Assembly: GCA_003669575.1 (NCBI GenBank)
Contig: QWOR01000327.1
Coordinates: 1 to 14,370, forward strand
DNA from: Planctomycetota bacterium
GTDB taxonomy: Bacteria > Planctomycetota > Planctomycetia > Planctomycetales > Planctomycetaceae
Reading direction: 5' to 3'
Length of the DNA: 14,370 nt
The translations under genes were made by a program, and so were the position numbers. Shown here one piece after another: positions 1 to 7,786 of this stretch. Under the pieces are notes generated by a model. It was given only the letters and a program-made list of their open reading frames with translations. It was not told the origin of the DNA and ran no database searches. The first letter of the stretch is position 1. Every line of letters starts with the position of its first letter.

Positions 1-1205
1 ACGCGGCGCTCAAGAAAGCTGCAGACGATGCTGCAGCTGCCCTGAAAAAGGAGCAGGAGGCACTGCAACAGGCGAAGGACGGCGTCGCCTCCGCCGATCG
101 GGCGATTACGCTCTCGACTCAATCACTGGAGAACTCCAAGAAGCGTCTGGAGGAACTCAAGTCCAGCCTCGCTGCCCGGCAACAGGAAGCCACGAAAGCA
201 GAAGAGGTAGTCAATGCCGCCAAGGCTCAGGCCGCGACAACGTCCAAGCCCCAGCGTTCGGTCGCCCTCTCGGCTGACGGCCAGGTGCTGGTGACTGCGA
301 GTGACGATCACGCGATCCGTCTGTGGGCTGCACAGACAGGGGCCCCGCTTCAGACGATCACTGGTCACACCGCACCCGTGGCTTCACTCCGGTTCCTCAG
401 CAGCGGGGCACTGCTGTCGGCCAGTGCTGATCAGTCAGCTGAACTGTGGGATCTGAAGCCACAGTGGAAGCTGGCAGCGGTCCTCGGCTCCAAGCCCGAG
501 AACTCCCTCGACCTCAGTGCATCACCACATGTCGATCGAGTCCTCTGTCTGGCCTTCAGCCCGGATGGAACTCGGCTGGCCAGTGGTGGTGGCGACCCAT
601 CGCGCTCGGGTGAACTGATCCTCTGGAACGTTGCGAACCGCGCCGTCGAACGCGTCCTCACCGATGCACACAGCGATACCGTTTACGCAGTCGAATTCTC
701 ACGCGATGGCAAGCTGCTGGTTTCGGGAGCGGCTGATAAGTTCGTGAAGGTCTTCCAGGTTGAGGACGGCAAGTTCGTTCGCTCGTTCGAGGGGCACACG
801 AACCATGTCCTCGGCGTCGCGTTCAAGGGCGATGGCAGCAACCTCGTCAGTGCGGGGGCCGACAACGCCATCAAGGTCTGGAACTTCGAGACCGGTGAAC
901 AGGTCCGCACCATCGCCACTTCCTCCAAGCAGGTGACTGGCATCGGCTACATCGGTGTGACCGACAACATCGTCAGCTGCGCGGGCGACAAGGTGGTCCG
1001 GTTCCATACTGCGACGAATGGCAGTAACTATCGGAACTTCTCCGGAGCGGGGGACTACCTGTATACGGTCTACGCCGCACGCGATGAGTCGATCGTGATT
1101 TCGGCCGGGGAAGATGGTGTGATCCGCGTCTGGAACGGGGCCGACGGCAAAGAGATCACCAAGTTTGACCCACCCGCTCCCGCAGCGGCCACTGCCGCAA
1201 AGTAA
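1..1205 (+). CDS. Coiled-coil plus seven-bladed WD40 beta-propeller protein (5' end missing)
   Basis: The frame is open from the first in-frame codon at base 3, so the true start lies left of the window and 400 residues are visible. Visible residues 1-77 are Ala/Lys/Glu/Gln-rich with heptad-like spacing, which indicates a coiled coil. Residues of about 79-395 contain seven WD40 units with the usual GH/SPDG/SxD..xLW signatures (for example SASADQSAELWD and SAGADNAIKVWN), enough for one closed propeller. The chain ends in an Ala/Pro-rich tail. In planctomycetes such proteins often carry a secreted PSCyt1 cytochrome domain at the N-terminus and sit next to DUF1501/DUF1553 genes. The neighbours fit, but the cytochrome part would be off-window and is not seen. 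The role is probably a protein-protein scaffold for the exported complex encoded downstream. The WD40 identity is firm; the role and the missing N-terminus are inference. Confidence 0.88.
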   Translation, partial: AALKKAADDAAAALKKEQEALQQAKDGVASADRAITLSTQSLENSKKRLEELKSSLAARQQEATKAEEVVNAAKAQAATTSKPQRSVALSADGQVLVTASDDHAIRLWAAQTGAPLQTITGHTAPVASLRFLSSGALLSASADQSAELWDLKPQWKLAAVLGSKPENSLDLSASPHVDRVLCLAFSPDGTRLASGGGDPSRSGELILWNVANRAVERVLTDAHSDTVYAVEFSRDGKLLVSGAADKFVKVFQVEDGKFVRSFEGHTNHVLGVAFKGDGSNLVSAGADNAIKVWNFETGEQVRTIATSSKQVTGIGYIGVTDNIVSCAGDKVVRFHTATNGSNYRNFSGAGDYLYTVYAARDESIVISAGEDGVIRVWNGADGKEITKFDPPAPAAATAAK

Positions 1206-1210
1206 GTCGC

Positions 1211-1234
1211 ACGTGTGCTATGACTTGCACACGT
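1211..1234 (+). terminator. Perfect 8-bp hairpin just after the WD40 gene
   Basis: ACGTGTGC (1211-1218) is the exact reverse complement of GCACACGT (1227-1234), with an 8-nt loop TATGACTT. It begins 6 nt after the TAA stop at 1203-1205. No T tract follows, so it is not a canonical intrinsic terminator. Its position suggests termination or 3'-end protection of the WD40 transcript. Confidence 0.45.
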
Positions 1235-1256
1235 TTGCACATCCGGGAATTGTGCT

Positions 1257-1284
1257 ATTGCCGGGGTGAAATATCCCCGGCGAT
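1257..1284 (+). terminator. Second strong hairpin in the WD40-DUF1501 spacer
   Basis: Arms 1257-1266 (ATTGCCGGGG) and 1275-1284 (CCCCGGCGAT) form a 10-bp stem with a single G-U wobble around an 8-nt loop TGAAATAT. The stem is very GC-rich and stable, and no T run follows. It lies 22 nt after the first hairpin. It may be a second terminator element, or a structured leader if a promoter lies upstream. Confidence 0.45.
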
Positions 1285-1323
1285 TGCCTGCGGCGGTAGA
1301 ATAACGGTACTTTGATAGGAATG

Positions 1324-1363
1324 TGCGCAGGGGACCCTTACCCCCGCAGATGTCTCTGGGAGA
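1324..1363 (+). promoter_or_regulatory. Leader hairpin and ribosome binding site of the first DUF1501 gene
   Basis: TGCG (1324-1327) plus GGGG (1330-1333) pairs with CCCCCGCA (1341-1348), leaving a 2-nt CA bulge and a 7-nt loop. It is followed by a Shine-Dalgarno-like GGGAGA at 1358-1363, 7 nt before the ATG at 1371. The ribosome binding site favours 1371 over the upstream in-frame GTG (1323) and ATG (1350). The hairpin ends 9 nt before the ribosome binding site and could modulate access to it, which is inference. Confidence 0.5.
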
Positions 1364-1370
1364 ACGCAGC

Positions 1371-2840
1371 ATGAACCTGTTCGATGAATACCGTCAGAAC
1401 ATCACCCGGCGTTACTTCTTCTCGAAAGGGTCGCACGTCCTGGGAACTGCCGCTCTGGCCAGCCTGATGGGTGGCATCAACCCGCTGGCCAGTGCGAACG
1501 ATGCCCAATCAATCGGCCACCCCGGCGCGGTACTTCCAAATTTTCCGCCAAAGGCGAAACATGTGATCTATCTGCACATGGTGGGAGGACCGCCACAGAT
1601 GGACCTGTTTGATTACAAGCCGGTGATGAATGACTATTTCGATAAAGATTTGCCCGAGTCGGTCCGCATGGGCCAGCGTCTGACGACGATGACCTCGGGC
1701 CAGTCCCGCTTCCCGATCGCCCCGTCGAAGTTCAAGTTTTCACAACATGGCCCCAACGGCATGTGGTTCAGCGAGCTGTTGCCGTGGAAGGCCAAGATGG
1801 CCGGGGACATGGCCTTCGTCCGCAGCATGCATACGGATGCCATCAACCACGAGCCCGCCATCAGCTTCATGCAGACCGGGAACCAGGTCACGGGGCGGCC
1901 CTGCCTCGGGGCGTGGACCTCGTACGGACTCGGCTCATTGAATGACAACCTGCCGACCTTCGTCGTGATGGTGGCCAAGCCGACGAACACCGAGCAGGTC
2001 CAGGCGATCTCTGCCCGGCTCTGGTCGTCGGGTTACCTTCCCGGCGAGCATTCGGCGGTCTCGATGCGGGCCAGTGGTGAGCCGATTCTGTTTATCAACA
2101 ACCCCTCGGGAGTGACCTCGGAGATCCGTCGCAAGACTCTCGATGGCCTCAAACAGCTCAATGAAATCACTGCGGAACAGTTGGGTGATGCAGAGACGCG
2201 GACTCGTATTAAGCAGTACGAACTCGCCTTCCGGATGCAGTCGAGCGTGCCGGAACTGGCTGACGTGTCGAAGGAAACCGAGGCCACGCTGAATCTCTAC
2301 GGCGACGAAGTGAAGAAGCCGGGGTCGTTCGCCTACACCGCACTCATGGCCCGCCGCATGGTCGAACGCGGCGTCCGCTTCGTGCAGATCTATCACAACA
2401 ACTGGGACAACCACGCCAATATCGCGGGGCGTCTGCCTGACCAGTGCCGCGACGTGGACCAGGCTTGTTACGGACTGGTTCAGGACCTGAAGTCCCGCGG
2501 ACTGTTCGACGAGACGCTCATCATCTGGGGCGGCGAGTTCGGACGTACCATCTACTCGCAGGGTGGTGTGACGCATGAGAACTACGGCCGCGATCATCAT
2601 CCCCGTTGTTTCACGATGTGGATGGCGGGTGGCGGCAGCAAGGGCGGCGCGGTGATCGGCGAGACCGACGACTTCTCCTACAACATCGTGAAGGACCCTG
2701 TTCAGGTCAGCGATTTCCATGCGACCGTGCTGCACCTCTTGGGTTACGATCATGAACGGCTGACCTACCCATTTCAGGGGTTGGAGGCACGATTAACGGG
2801 GGTCTTGCCAACCCGGGTCGTCACGGAACTGCTTGCTTAG
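1371..2840 (+). CDS. DUF1501 family exported protein A (sulfatase/alkaline-phosphatase-like fold)
   Basis: The protein has 489 residues. A Tat-like leader is visible: RR at residues 13-14 followed by YFF and a hydrophobic stretch ending near LASAND. The body carries standard DUF1501 signatures: HMVGGPPQMDLFDYKP early on, GGEFGRT (Glu at 389), GRDHHP (from 406), then WMAGGG and a closing SDFHATVLHLLG. DUF1501 belongs to the alkaline-phosphatase/sulfatase-like superfamily, and the Asp/His-rich GRDHH region is a likely metal site. No substrate is established, so an enzymatic call would be speculative. The start at 1371 is chosen for its GGGAGA ribosome binding site; a GTG at 1323 would add 16 residues before the Tat motif. 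The gene ends 65 bp before the next start and is probably co-transcribed with the cytochrome-domain gene, a typical planctomycete pairing. Product length is normal for the family. Confidence 0.93.
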   Translation: MNLFDEYRQNITRRYFFSKGSHVLGTAALASLMGGINPLASANDAQSIGHPGAVLPNFPPKAKHVIYLHMVGGPPQMDLFDYKPVMNDYFDKDLPESVRMGQRLTTMTSGQSRFPIAPSKFKFSQHGPNGMWFSELLPWKAKMAGDMAFVRSMHTDAINHEPAISFMQTGNQVTGRPCLGAWTSYGLGSLNDNLPTFVVMVAKPTNTEQVQAISARLWSSGYLPGEHSAVSMRASGEPILFINNPSGVTSEIRRKTLDGLKQLNEITAEQLGDAETRTRIKQYELAFRMQSSVPELADVSKETEATLNLYGDEVKKPGSFAYTALMARRMVERGVRFVQIYHNNWDNHANIAGRLPDQCRDVDQACYGLVQDLKSRGLFDETLIIWGGEFGRTIYSQGGVTHENYGRDHHPRCFTMWMAGGGSKGGAVIGETDDFSYNIVKDPVQVSDFHATVLHLLGYDHERLTYPFQGLEARLTGVLPTRVVTELLA

Positions 2841-2892
2841 TCCAGCGTCTTCCGTTCATGGCAAAGGCCTCTGATGCCGTGGCTTCACTACT

Positions 2893-2897
2893 GAGGA
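2893..2897 (+). promoter_or_regulatory. Ribosome binding site that decides the start of the cytochrome-domain gene
   Basis: GAGGA at 2893-2897 lies 8 nt before the ATG at 2906. The longer in-frame start at 2858 has no Shine-Dalgarno sequence and would bury the signal peptide behind 16 extra residues, so 2906 is preferred. Confidence 0.6.
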
Positions 2898-2905
2898 ACA
2901 GGTTC

Positions 2906-5900
2906 ATGCGCCGAGTCGAAACCAGACTGATTCGATGGGCGATGGTCTGCTGTGGCTGGTTCGTTTGCGTTTCACATACCCCCGCTGAAGAGACTTCGAT
3001 CTATCAATCGAAGGTGAAACCGATCCTGCATGAGCGGTGCTACGCCTGTCATGGGTCGCTGAAGCAGGAGGGCGATCTCCGGGTCGATACCGCAGCTTCG
3101 GCGAAGCGGGGTGGGGCCAGTGGAGCTGCTATCAAGCCAGGCGATATCGACGGCAGTGAGTTGCTCACTCGCGTGACATCGACTGATATGAGCGTGCGCA
3201 TGCCACCTGAAGGTGAGCCGCTCAAACCCGAACAGATTGCTGCGATTAAGCAGTGGATCGCGGAGGGGGCACTGGCACCCGAGGACGAAGTCCCCGAGTC
3301 CGACCCACACGATCATTGGGCGTTCAAGACTCCCGTGCGTCCTCCGGTTCCGACGGTGGGCAATGTTGAATGGAGCTTGAATCCGATCGACGCATTTGTC
3401 GCCCACAAGCACGAGCAGAAGGGCCTGGTACCTCAGCCTCTTACCGAGAAGCGTCTGTGGTTAAGACGGGTGACGCTCGATCTGATCGGCCTGCCGCCAA
3501 CCGTGGCTGAGCAGGAAGCGTTCCTCGCAGACACCTCACCCGAGGCTTACAACACGGTTGTCTCCCGCCTGCTCGACAGTCCGCAGTATGGCGAACGCTG
3601 GGGACGCCACTGGATGGATATCTGGCGGTACAGCGACTGGTGGGGGCTGGGAGCCGAGGTTCGCAATTCACAGAAGCACATCTGGCACTGGCGCGACTGG
3701 ATTATTGAGTCGCTCAATACGGATAAGGGCTATGACCAGATGCTGCGCGAGATGCTCGCAGCTGACGAACTCTACCCGAACGATCTCGACAAGCTGCGGG
3801 CCAGTGGGTTCCTCGCTCGCCAGTACTTCAAGTTCAACCGTACGAGTTGGCTCGATGAGACGGTCGAACATACCGGAAAAGCGATGCTCGGTCTGACGTT
3901 GAATTGCTGCAAGTGTCATGACCACAAATACGACCCGTTCTCACAGGTTGACTACTACCAGATGCGAGCGATCTTCGAGCCGTACCAGGTGCGGACCGAG
4001 GCACTGCCCGGTGAGATCGATTTTGAGAAGAACGGCCTGCCGCGGGCATTCGATTGCAATCTCGAAGAGACGACGTTCGTACATATCCGGGGTGACGACC
4101 GCAATCCGGACAAGTCGCGGCCACTCACTCCGGCGATCCCGGCGTTCATCGGCGGAGGAGCAATCTCCGTTGAGCCGGTGACGCTCCCGCCCGAGGCTTA
4201 CTTGCCCGGCCTGCGTCCGTTCGTCGTTGAGGCCTATCGCAAGGCTGCTGATCAAAAGATCGCCGCAGCCAAAGCAGCGGTCGAAGCCGCTCGGTCCAAG
4301 GTCACGGAAGCTGAGAAGTCCGCTGTCGCCGTCGCAACGAGTCCCACACCAGAAGCTCCGGCGATGGTCATTGCGGAGGACGATTTTACCAAAGATCGCC
4401 CCGAGCTGTGGGAGCAGCGCGACGGTCAATGGAAGTACGAGAACGGGCATTTGATTCAATCGGTCACCGGACCGGTGCGAACCGCCCTGCGGCTCAAGAC
4501 GATTCCTCCGGTCGACTTTGAAGTCCGCCTGAAGTATGTCCCGACCGGCGGTGAGATGTGGAAGTCTGTCGGGGTGAACTTCGATGTGAACGACAAGGGG
4601 CAGGAGGTCCTCGCCTACCTGAGTTCCGTCGAAGGAGGACAGAAGGCCCAGGTTGCCTTTAAGCCAACCGGGGCCGACTACAGCTATCCGGGTGAGGGTG
4701 CCCAAGGCCGGGCTGTGGCACTTCAGCTGCCGCACGAACTCATTCTCCGCGTACGCGGGACGCTGGTGAATCTCATCGTTGATGGCGAGCCCTCGGTCGC
4801 CTACCGACTTCCCCACGATCGGTCTTCGGGTGCGATGGAACTAATCACTTACGACGCGGCCGCGGCGTTCCTCGCCTTTGAGCTGCGGACGCTTCCGCTG
4901 TCGATTGCTCTGGTGGAAGGGAAGAATGCGGTCCCTCCGACGATGGCATTGACCCCTGTGGAACTGGCGCAGCAGGAGTGCCGGATCGCGGAGAAGTCAC
5001 TGGCCCTCGCCGAGGCTGAACTCGTCTCCCTCAACGCCCGCGCCGCGGCGGATCAGGCTCGGCATATGACTCGACCGTCAGAGGGGGCCGTGACGCTCAG
5101 TCAAGCCGCCGCACTCGCCGAGAAGCAGGCCGCTGCCGTACATGCAGAAGTGGAGCTGGCCCGATCGGAACTGTCTCTGAAGCAGGCCACGAACGAGCAG
5201 CGTCCCGAGCGTCAGAAGAAGTTCGATGCAGCGGAAGCCGCTGCGGAGTCGGCTCGTGCTGCCATTGAGAAACCCGGTGAGACATACACATCACTGGTCG
5301 GTGCGCTCAAGACTCTGGAGAACAATCTGGAAACGGAAGAGTCTCGTCGCAAGCCATTCCCTCAGACCAGTACTGGCCGACGAACAGCTCTCGCGAAGTG
5401 GATCACCGATCCCAAGAATCCTCTGTCTGCCCGCGTGGCGATGAACCATATCTGGTCGCGGCATATGGGGCGACCGCTCGTTCCGACGGTCTTCGACTTT
5501 GGTCGCAAGGGGTCGCTTCCCATCCATCCGGAGTTGCTTGACTGGCTGGCGGTCGAACTGGTCGAACATGGCTGGAGCATGAAGCACATGCATCGACTGA
5601 TCGTCACATCGCGGACGTACCGGCTCTCATCGTCCAACCTTAGCGCGAGCGAGGCGAATCTCAAGGTCGACCCCGAGAACAGATTCCACTGGCGGGCGAA
5701 CCCCATCCGCATGGAAGCTCAAACCGTGCGTGACAGTCTGCTGTCATTGGCCGGGGACCTGGACCTCACCATGGGGGGGCCCTCGATTTCGGTGAGCGAG
5801 GAGAAGTCACGACGCCGGAGTCTGTACTTCGTCCACTCTCACAACGAGCACCAGAAGTTCCTGTCTCTGTTCGACGATGCCAGCGTCCTCGACTGCTATC

Positions 5901-6217
5901 GTCGCACCGACAGCATCGTTCCCCAGCAGGCCCTCGCGCTCGAGAACAGCGAACTGACGAATGAGGTCGCCGAGAAGATCGCAGCTCGGATCAAGGCTGC
6001 TGACCCGACCCAGAGCGAGAGCGACTGGATCCGCCGGTCGTTCCAGATCGTCTTGTCTTGTGAACCGACGGCCGAGGAATTGATGATCTCCGCCTCAGCC
6101 CTCAACCAGCTGACCCAGCTCGGAGCCGAAGCCAAGCACCCCAACCCGACCGAACTGGCTCGCTCCCAGTTCCTCCAGGCCCTGCTGAACCACAACGACT
6201 TCGTCACTGTCCGCTGA
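2906..6217 (+). CDS. PSCyt1 - DUF1549 - DUF1080/LamG-like insertion - DUF1553 exported protein
   Basis: The protein has 1103 residues. A Sec-type signal (basic start, hydrophobic core around residues 11-23) probably ends near TPA/EE at residues 25-29. PSCyt1 follows, with a haem-c CYACH at 45-49. DUF1549 covers about 158-360; it shows GERWGRHWMDIWRYSD and a second CxxCH, CCKCHDHKYDP, starting at 334. Around 450-475 is a short Ala/Lys/Glu coil. Residues of about 491-665 form a beta-rich insert (DDFTKDRPELWEQRDGQWKY, later LILRVRGTLVNLIVDGEPS) that resembles DUF1080/LamG jelly rolls. Residues of about 685-812 are a long coiled coil. DUF1553 (about 823-1075) has NHIWSRHMGRPLV, HPELLDWLAVEL and YRRTDSIVPQQALAL. 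The protein is likely periplasmic and may bind haem. The partner is the DUF1501 product encoded on either side. Its biochemical function is not established. The domains are seen in the sequence; the redox and carbohydrate roles are inference. Confidence 0.93.
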   Translation: MRRVETRLIRWAMVCCGWFVCVSHTPAEETSIYQSKVKPILHERCYACHGSLKQEGDLRVDTAASAKRGGASGAAIKPGDIDGSELLTRVTSTDMSVRMPPEGEPLKPEQIAAIKQWIAEGALAPEDEVPESDPHDHWAFKTPVRPPVPTVGNVEWSLNPIDAFVAHKHEQKGLVPQPLTEKRLWLRRVTLDLIGLPPTVAEQEAFLADTSPEAYNTVVSRLLDSPQYGERWGRHWMDIWRYSDWWGLGAEVRNSQKHIWHWRDWIIESLNTDKGYDQMLREMLAADELYPNDLDKLRASGFLARQYFKFNRTSWLDETVEHTGKAMLGLTLNCCKCHDHKYDPFSQVDYYQMRAIFEPYQVRTEALPGEIDFEKNGLPRAFDCNLEETTFVHIRGDDRNPDKSRPLTPAIPAFIGGGAISVEPVTLPPEAYLPGLRPFVVEAYRKAADQKIAAAKAAVEAARSKVTEAEKSAVAVATSPTPEAPAMVIAEDDFTKDRPELWEQRDGQWKYENGHLIQSVTGPVRTALRLKTIPPVDFEVRLKYVPTGGEMWKSVGVNFDVNDKGQEVLAYLSSVEGGQKAQVAFKPTGADYSYPGEGAQGRAVALQLPHELILRVRGTLVNLIVDGEPSVAYRLPHDRSSGAMELITYDAAAAFLAFELRTLPLSIALVEGKNAVPPTMALTPVELAQQECRIAEKSLALAEAELVSLNARAAADQARHMTRPSEGAVTLSQAAALAEKQAAAVHAEVELARSELSLKQATNEQRPERQKKFDAAEAAAESARAAIEKPGETYTSLVGALKTLENNLETEESRRKPFPQTSTGRRTALAKWITDPKNPLSARVAMNHIWSRHMGRPLVPTVFDFGRKGSLPIHPELLDWLAVELVEHGWSMKHMHRLIVTSRTYRLSSSNLSASEANLKVDPENRFHWRANPIRMEAQTVRDSLLSLAGDLDLTMGGPSISVSEEKSRRRSLYFVHSHNEHQKFLSLFDDASVLDCYRRTDSIVPQQALALENSELTNEVAEKIAARIKAADPTQSESDWIRRSFQIVLSCEPTAEELMISASALNQLTQLGAEAKHPNPTELARSQFLQALLNHNDFVTVR

Positions 6218-6275
6218 CCCCACTCCGGTCTCTGGCTCTTCTCTCTCCTCCCTCGTCTCTTACCCTCTGCCCATC
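6218..6275 (+). other. Pyrimidine-rich spacer before the second DUF1501 gene
   Basis: The 58 bp between the stop at 6215-6217 and the ATG at 6276 are almost all C and T, and contain no Shine-Dalgarno sequence or obvious promoter. This suggests co-transcription with the upstream gene and initiation that does not rely on a Shine-Dalgarno sequence. A pyrimidine tract could bind ribosomal protein S1, which is inference. Confidence 0.5.
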
Positions 6276-7730
6276 ATGCTCCACTCCTGCCGCCAACACC
6301 GCCGGTCGTTCCTCGCCGACATGGGGATGGGATTCACGGGTCTCGCCCTCGGGGCGATGCTGTCGAAGGACGGAGTGGTCCGGGCGAACGACGACCCAAC
6401 GTGGCAGCCACCGACCGGCCAGCCGCACTTTACGCCAAAGGCGAAGAACGTAATCTGGCTCTTCATGAATGGGGGTGTCTCTCACATGGAGAGCTTTGAC
6501 CCCAAGCCAGAGCTGACCAAGTACGCCGGGAAGTCGATCAATGAGACCCCGTACGCCGATGTCCAGAATCCCGAGAAGCTCAAGCTCGCCCGCGTGACGG
6601 TCATCAACGACGCCAACGGCCAGCAGCGAAACAAGATCTACCCCCTGCAGGTCGGGTACAGAAAGTACGGTGAGTCGGGGATCGAACTGAGCGACTGGGT
6701 GCCGCACGTTGGCAGCTGTGTCGACGACATCGCGGTTATTCGGTCGATGTGGACGACCGACGATAACCACGGGGCTCAGACCCAGTTCCACTCCGGGCGG
6801 CACATGCTCGATGGAGAGTTCCCGACACTGGGAGCTTGGGTCGACTATGGACTCGGGTCACTCAACGACAACCTGCCGCAGTTCATCTCCATGGGGAACC
6901 GCGAGTACTGGAATGCCAAGGACGGCCATTACCTTGGGCCCGCCCATGACGCGATCCCGATCCGCGTTGACCCCACCAACCCGCTCGACTTCGGTAAGCC
7001 AGCCCGTCACCTGACCGAGCGCCAGCAGCAGGTCGCCTTCGATCTGGTGGGACAGCTGAACCGCCAGCGTGGAGTCGAGTACCCGAATGACCCGGCATTG
7101 GCCGCCCGAATCAAGGCGTATGAGCTTGCCTTCCGGATGCAGACCTCGGTCCCGGAGACGCTCGACTTTGCGAGTGAAACCCAGGACATCCACCAGCTGT
7201 ACGGACTCGACAACCCGGCCACGAAGGAGTTCGGCATGCAGATGCTCGCCTGCCGCCGGCTGGTCGAGCGGGGTGTCCGCTTCATCCAGGTCCAGCATGG
7301 AGCAGGCGGAGCCGGAGCCTGGGACGCCCACGGGGGGTTGAAGGCGAACCATACCAAGAACTTTGAGTCTGTCGACAAGCCGGTTGCGGGTCTGCTCAAG
7401 GACCTGAAACAGCGCGGGCTGCTCGACTCAACGCTCGTGATCTTTGCGAGTGAGTTCGGTCGGACACCGGGGACGCAGGGTTCAGACGGCCGCGATCACC
7501 ATATCTTTGGGTTCTCGGTCTGGATGGCGGGCGGCGGAATCAAGGGGGGCGTCGTCCACGGTTCCACCGACGAGATCGGTTTCCATGCCGTCGAGAACCG
7601 TCATTACGTGACCGATATCCATGCGACGATCCTGCATCAGATGGGGCTCGACTCCCGCCGACTGGAAGTGCCCGGTCGGAAGCGGCTCGACATCGACCAC
7701 GGTCAGGTGATCCAGGAAATCATTGCTTAG
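6276..7730 (+). CDS. DUF1501 family exported protein B (sulfatase/alkaline-phosphatase-like fold)
   Basis: The protein has 484 residues. A Tat-like leader is present: RR at residues 9-10 followed by SFLADMGMGF, a hydrophobic run and RANDD. Family signatures are LFMNGGVSHMESFDPKP, SEFGRT (Glu at 393), GRDHH (405-409), WMAGGGIKGG and TDIHATILHQMG. It is a clear paralogue of the DUF1501 protein two genes upstream, sharing LAFRMQ(S/T)SVPE and the C-terminal blocks. It has a shorter spacer between SEFGRT and GRDHH (7 versus 12 residues) and a different N-terminal third. It follows the cytochrome-domain gene by 58 bp, probably as the last gene of the operon. The ATG at 6276 is the only start that keeps the Tat motif, although no ribosome binding site is visible. 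It probably acts outside the cytoplasmic membrane. Substrate is unknown. Confidence 0.93.
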   Translation: MLHSCRQHRRSFLADMGMGFTGLALGAMLSKDGVVRANDDPTWQPPTGQPHFTPKAKNVIWLFMNGGVSHMESFDPKPELTKYAGKSINETPYADVQNPEKLKLARVTVINDANGQQRNKIYPLQVGYRKYGESGIELSDWVPHVGSCVDDIAVIRSMWTTDDNHGAQTQFHSGRHMLDGEFPTLGAWVDYGLGSLNDNLPQFISMGNREYWNAKDGHYLGPAHDAIPIRVDPTNPLDFGKPARHLTERQQQVAFDLVGQLNRQRGVEYPNDPALAARIKAYELAFRMQTSVPETLDFASETQDIHQLYGLDNPATKEFGMQMLACRRLVERGVRFIQVQHGAGGAGAWDAHGGLKANHTKNFESVDKPVAGLLKDLKQRGLLDSTLVIFASEFGRTPGTQGSDGRDHHIFGFSVWMAGGGIKGGVVHGSTDEIGFHAVENRHYVTDIHATILHQMGLDSRRLEVPGRKRLDIDHGQVIQEIIA

Positions 7731-7735
7731 GTGAC

Positions 7736-7786
7736 AGTCGCGATAGGCTCGCACCGGCCTGGCAGAATTGTCGCATGCTCGCGACT
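7736..7786. terminator. Possible bidirectional terminator between convergent genes
   Basis: AGTCGCGA (7736-7743) is the exact reverse complement of TCGCGACT (7779-7786) across a 35-nt loop. It fills the 54-bp gap between the DUF1501 B stop and the end of the opposing lipoprotein gene, touching the latter's stop codon (7785-7787). The long loop and absence of T runs make this a weak terminator call based mainly on position. Confidence 0.3.

Noticed and set aside
1323..1370. Upstream GTG (1323) and ATG (1350) starts for DUF1501 A
   Set aside because: Both lack a ribosome binding site, and 1323 lies next to the bulged hairpin. The ATG at 1371 has GGGAGA at good spacing and places the Tat motif normally.
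1935..2753. Long - strand open frame of 272 codons opposite DUF1501 A, with a similar one at 3941-4816
   Set aside because: Both lie antisense to strongly conserved coding frames and have the composition expected of antisense shadows in GC-rich DNA.
5772..5778. Run of seven G in the DUF1553 region (another lies near 8130-8137) as a phase-variation tract or frameshift
   Set aside because: The reading frame and conserved motifs continue intact on both sides, so nothing indicates a shift.
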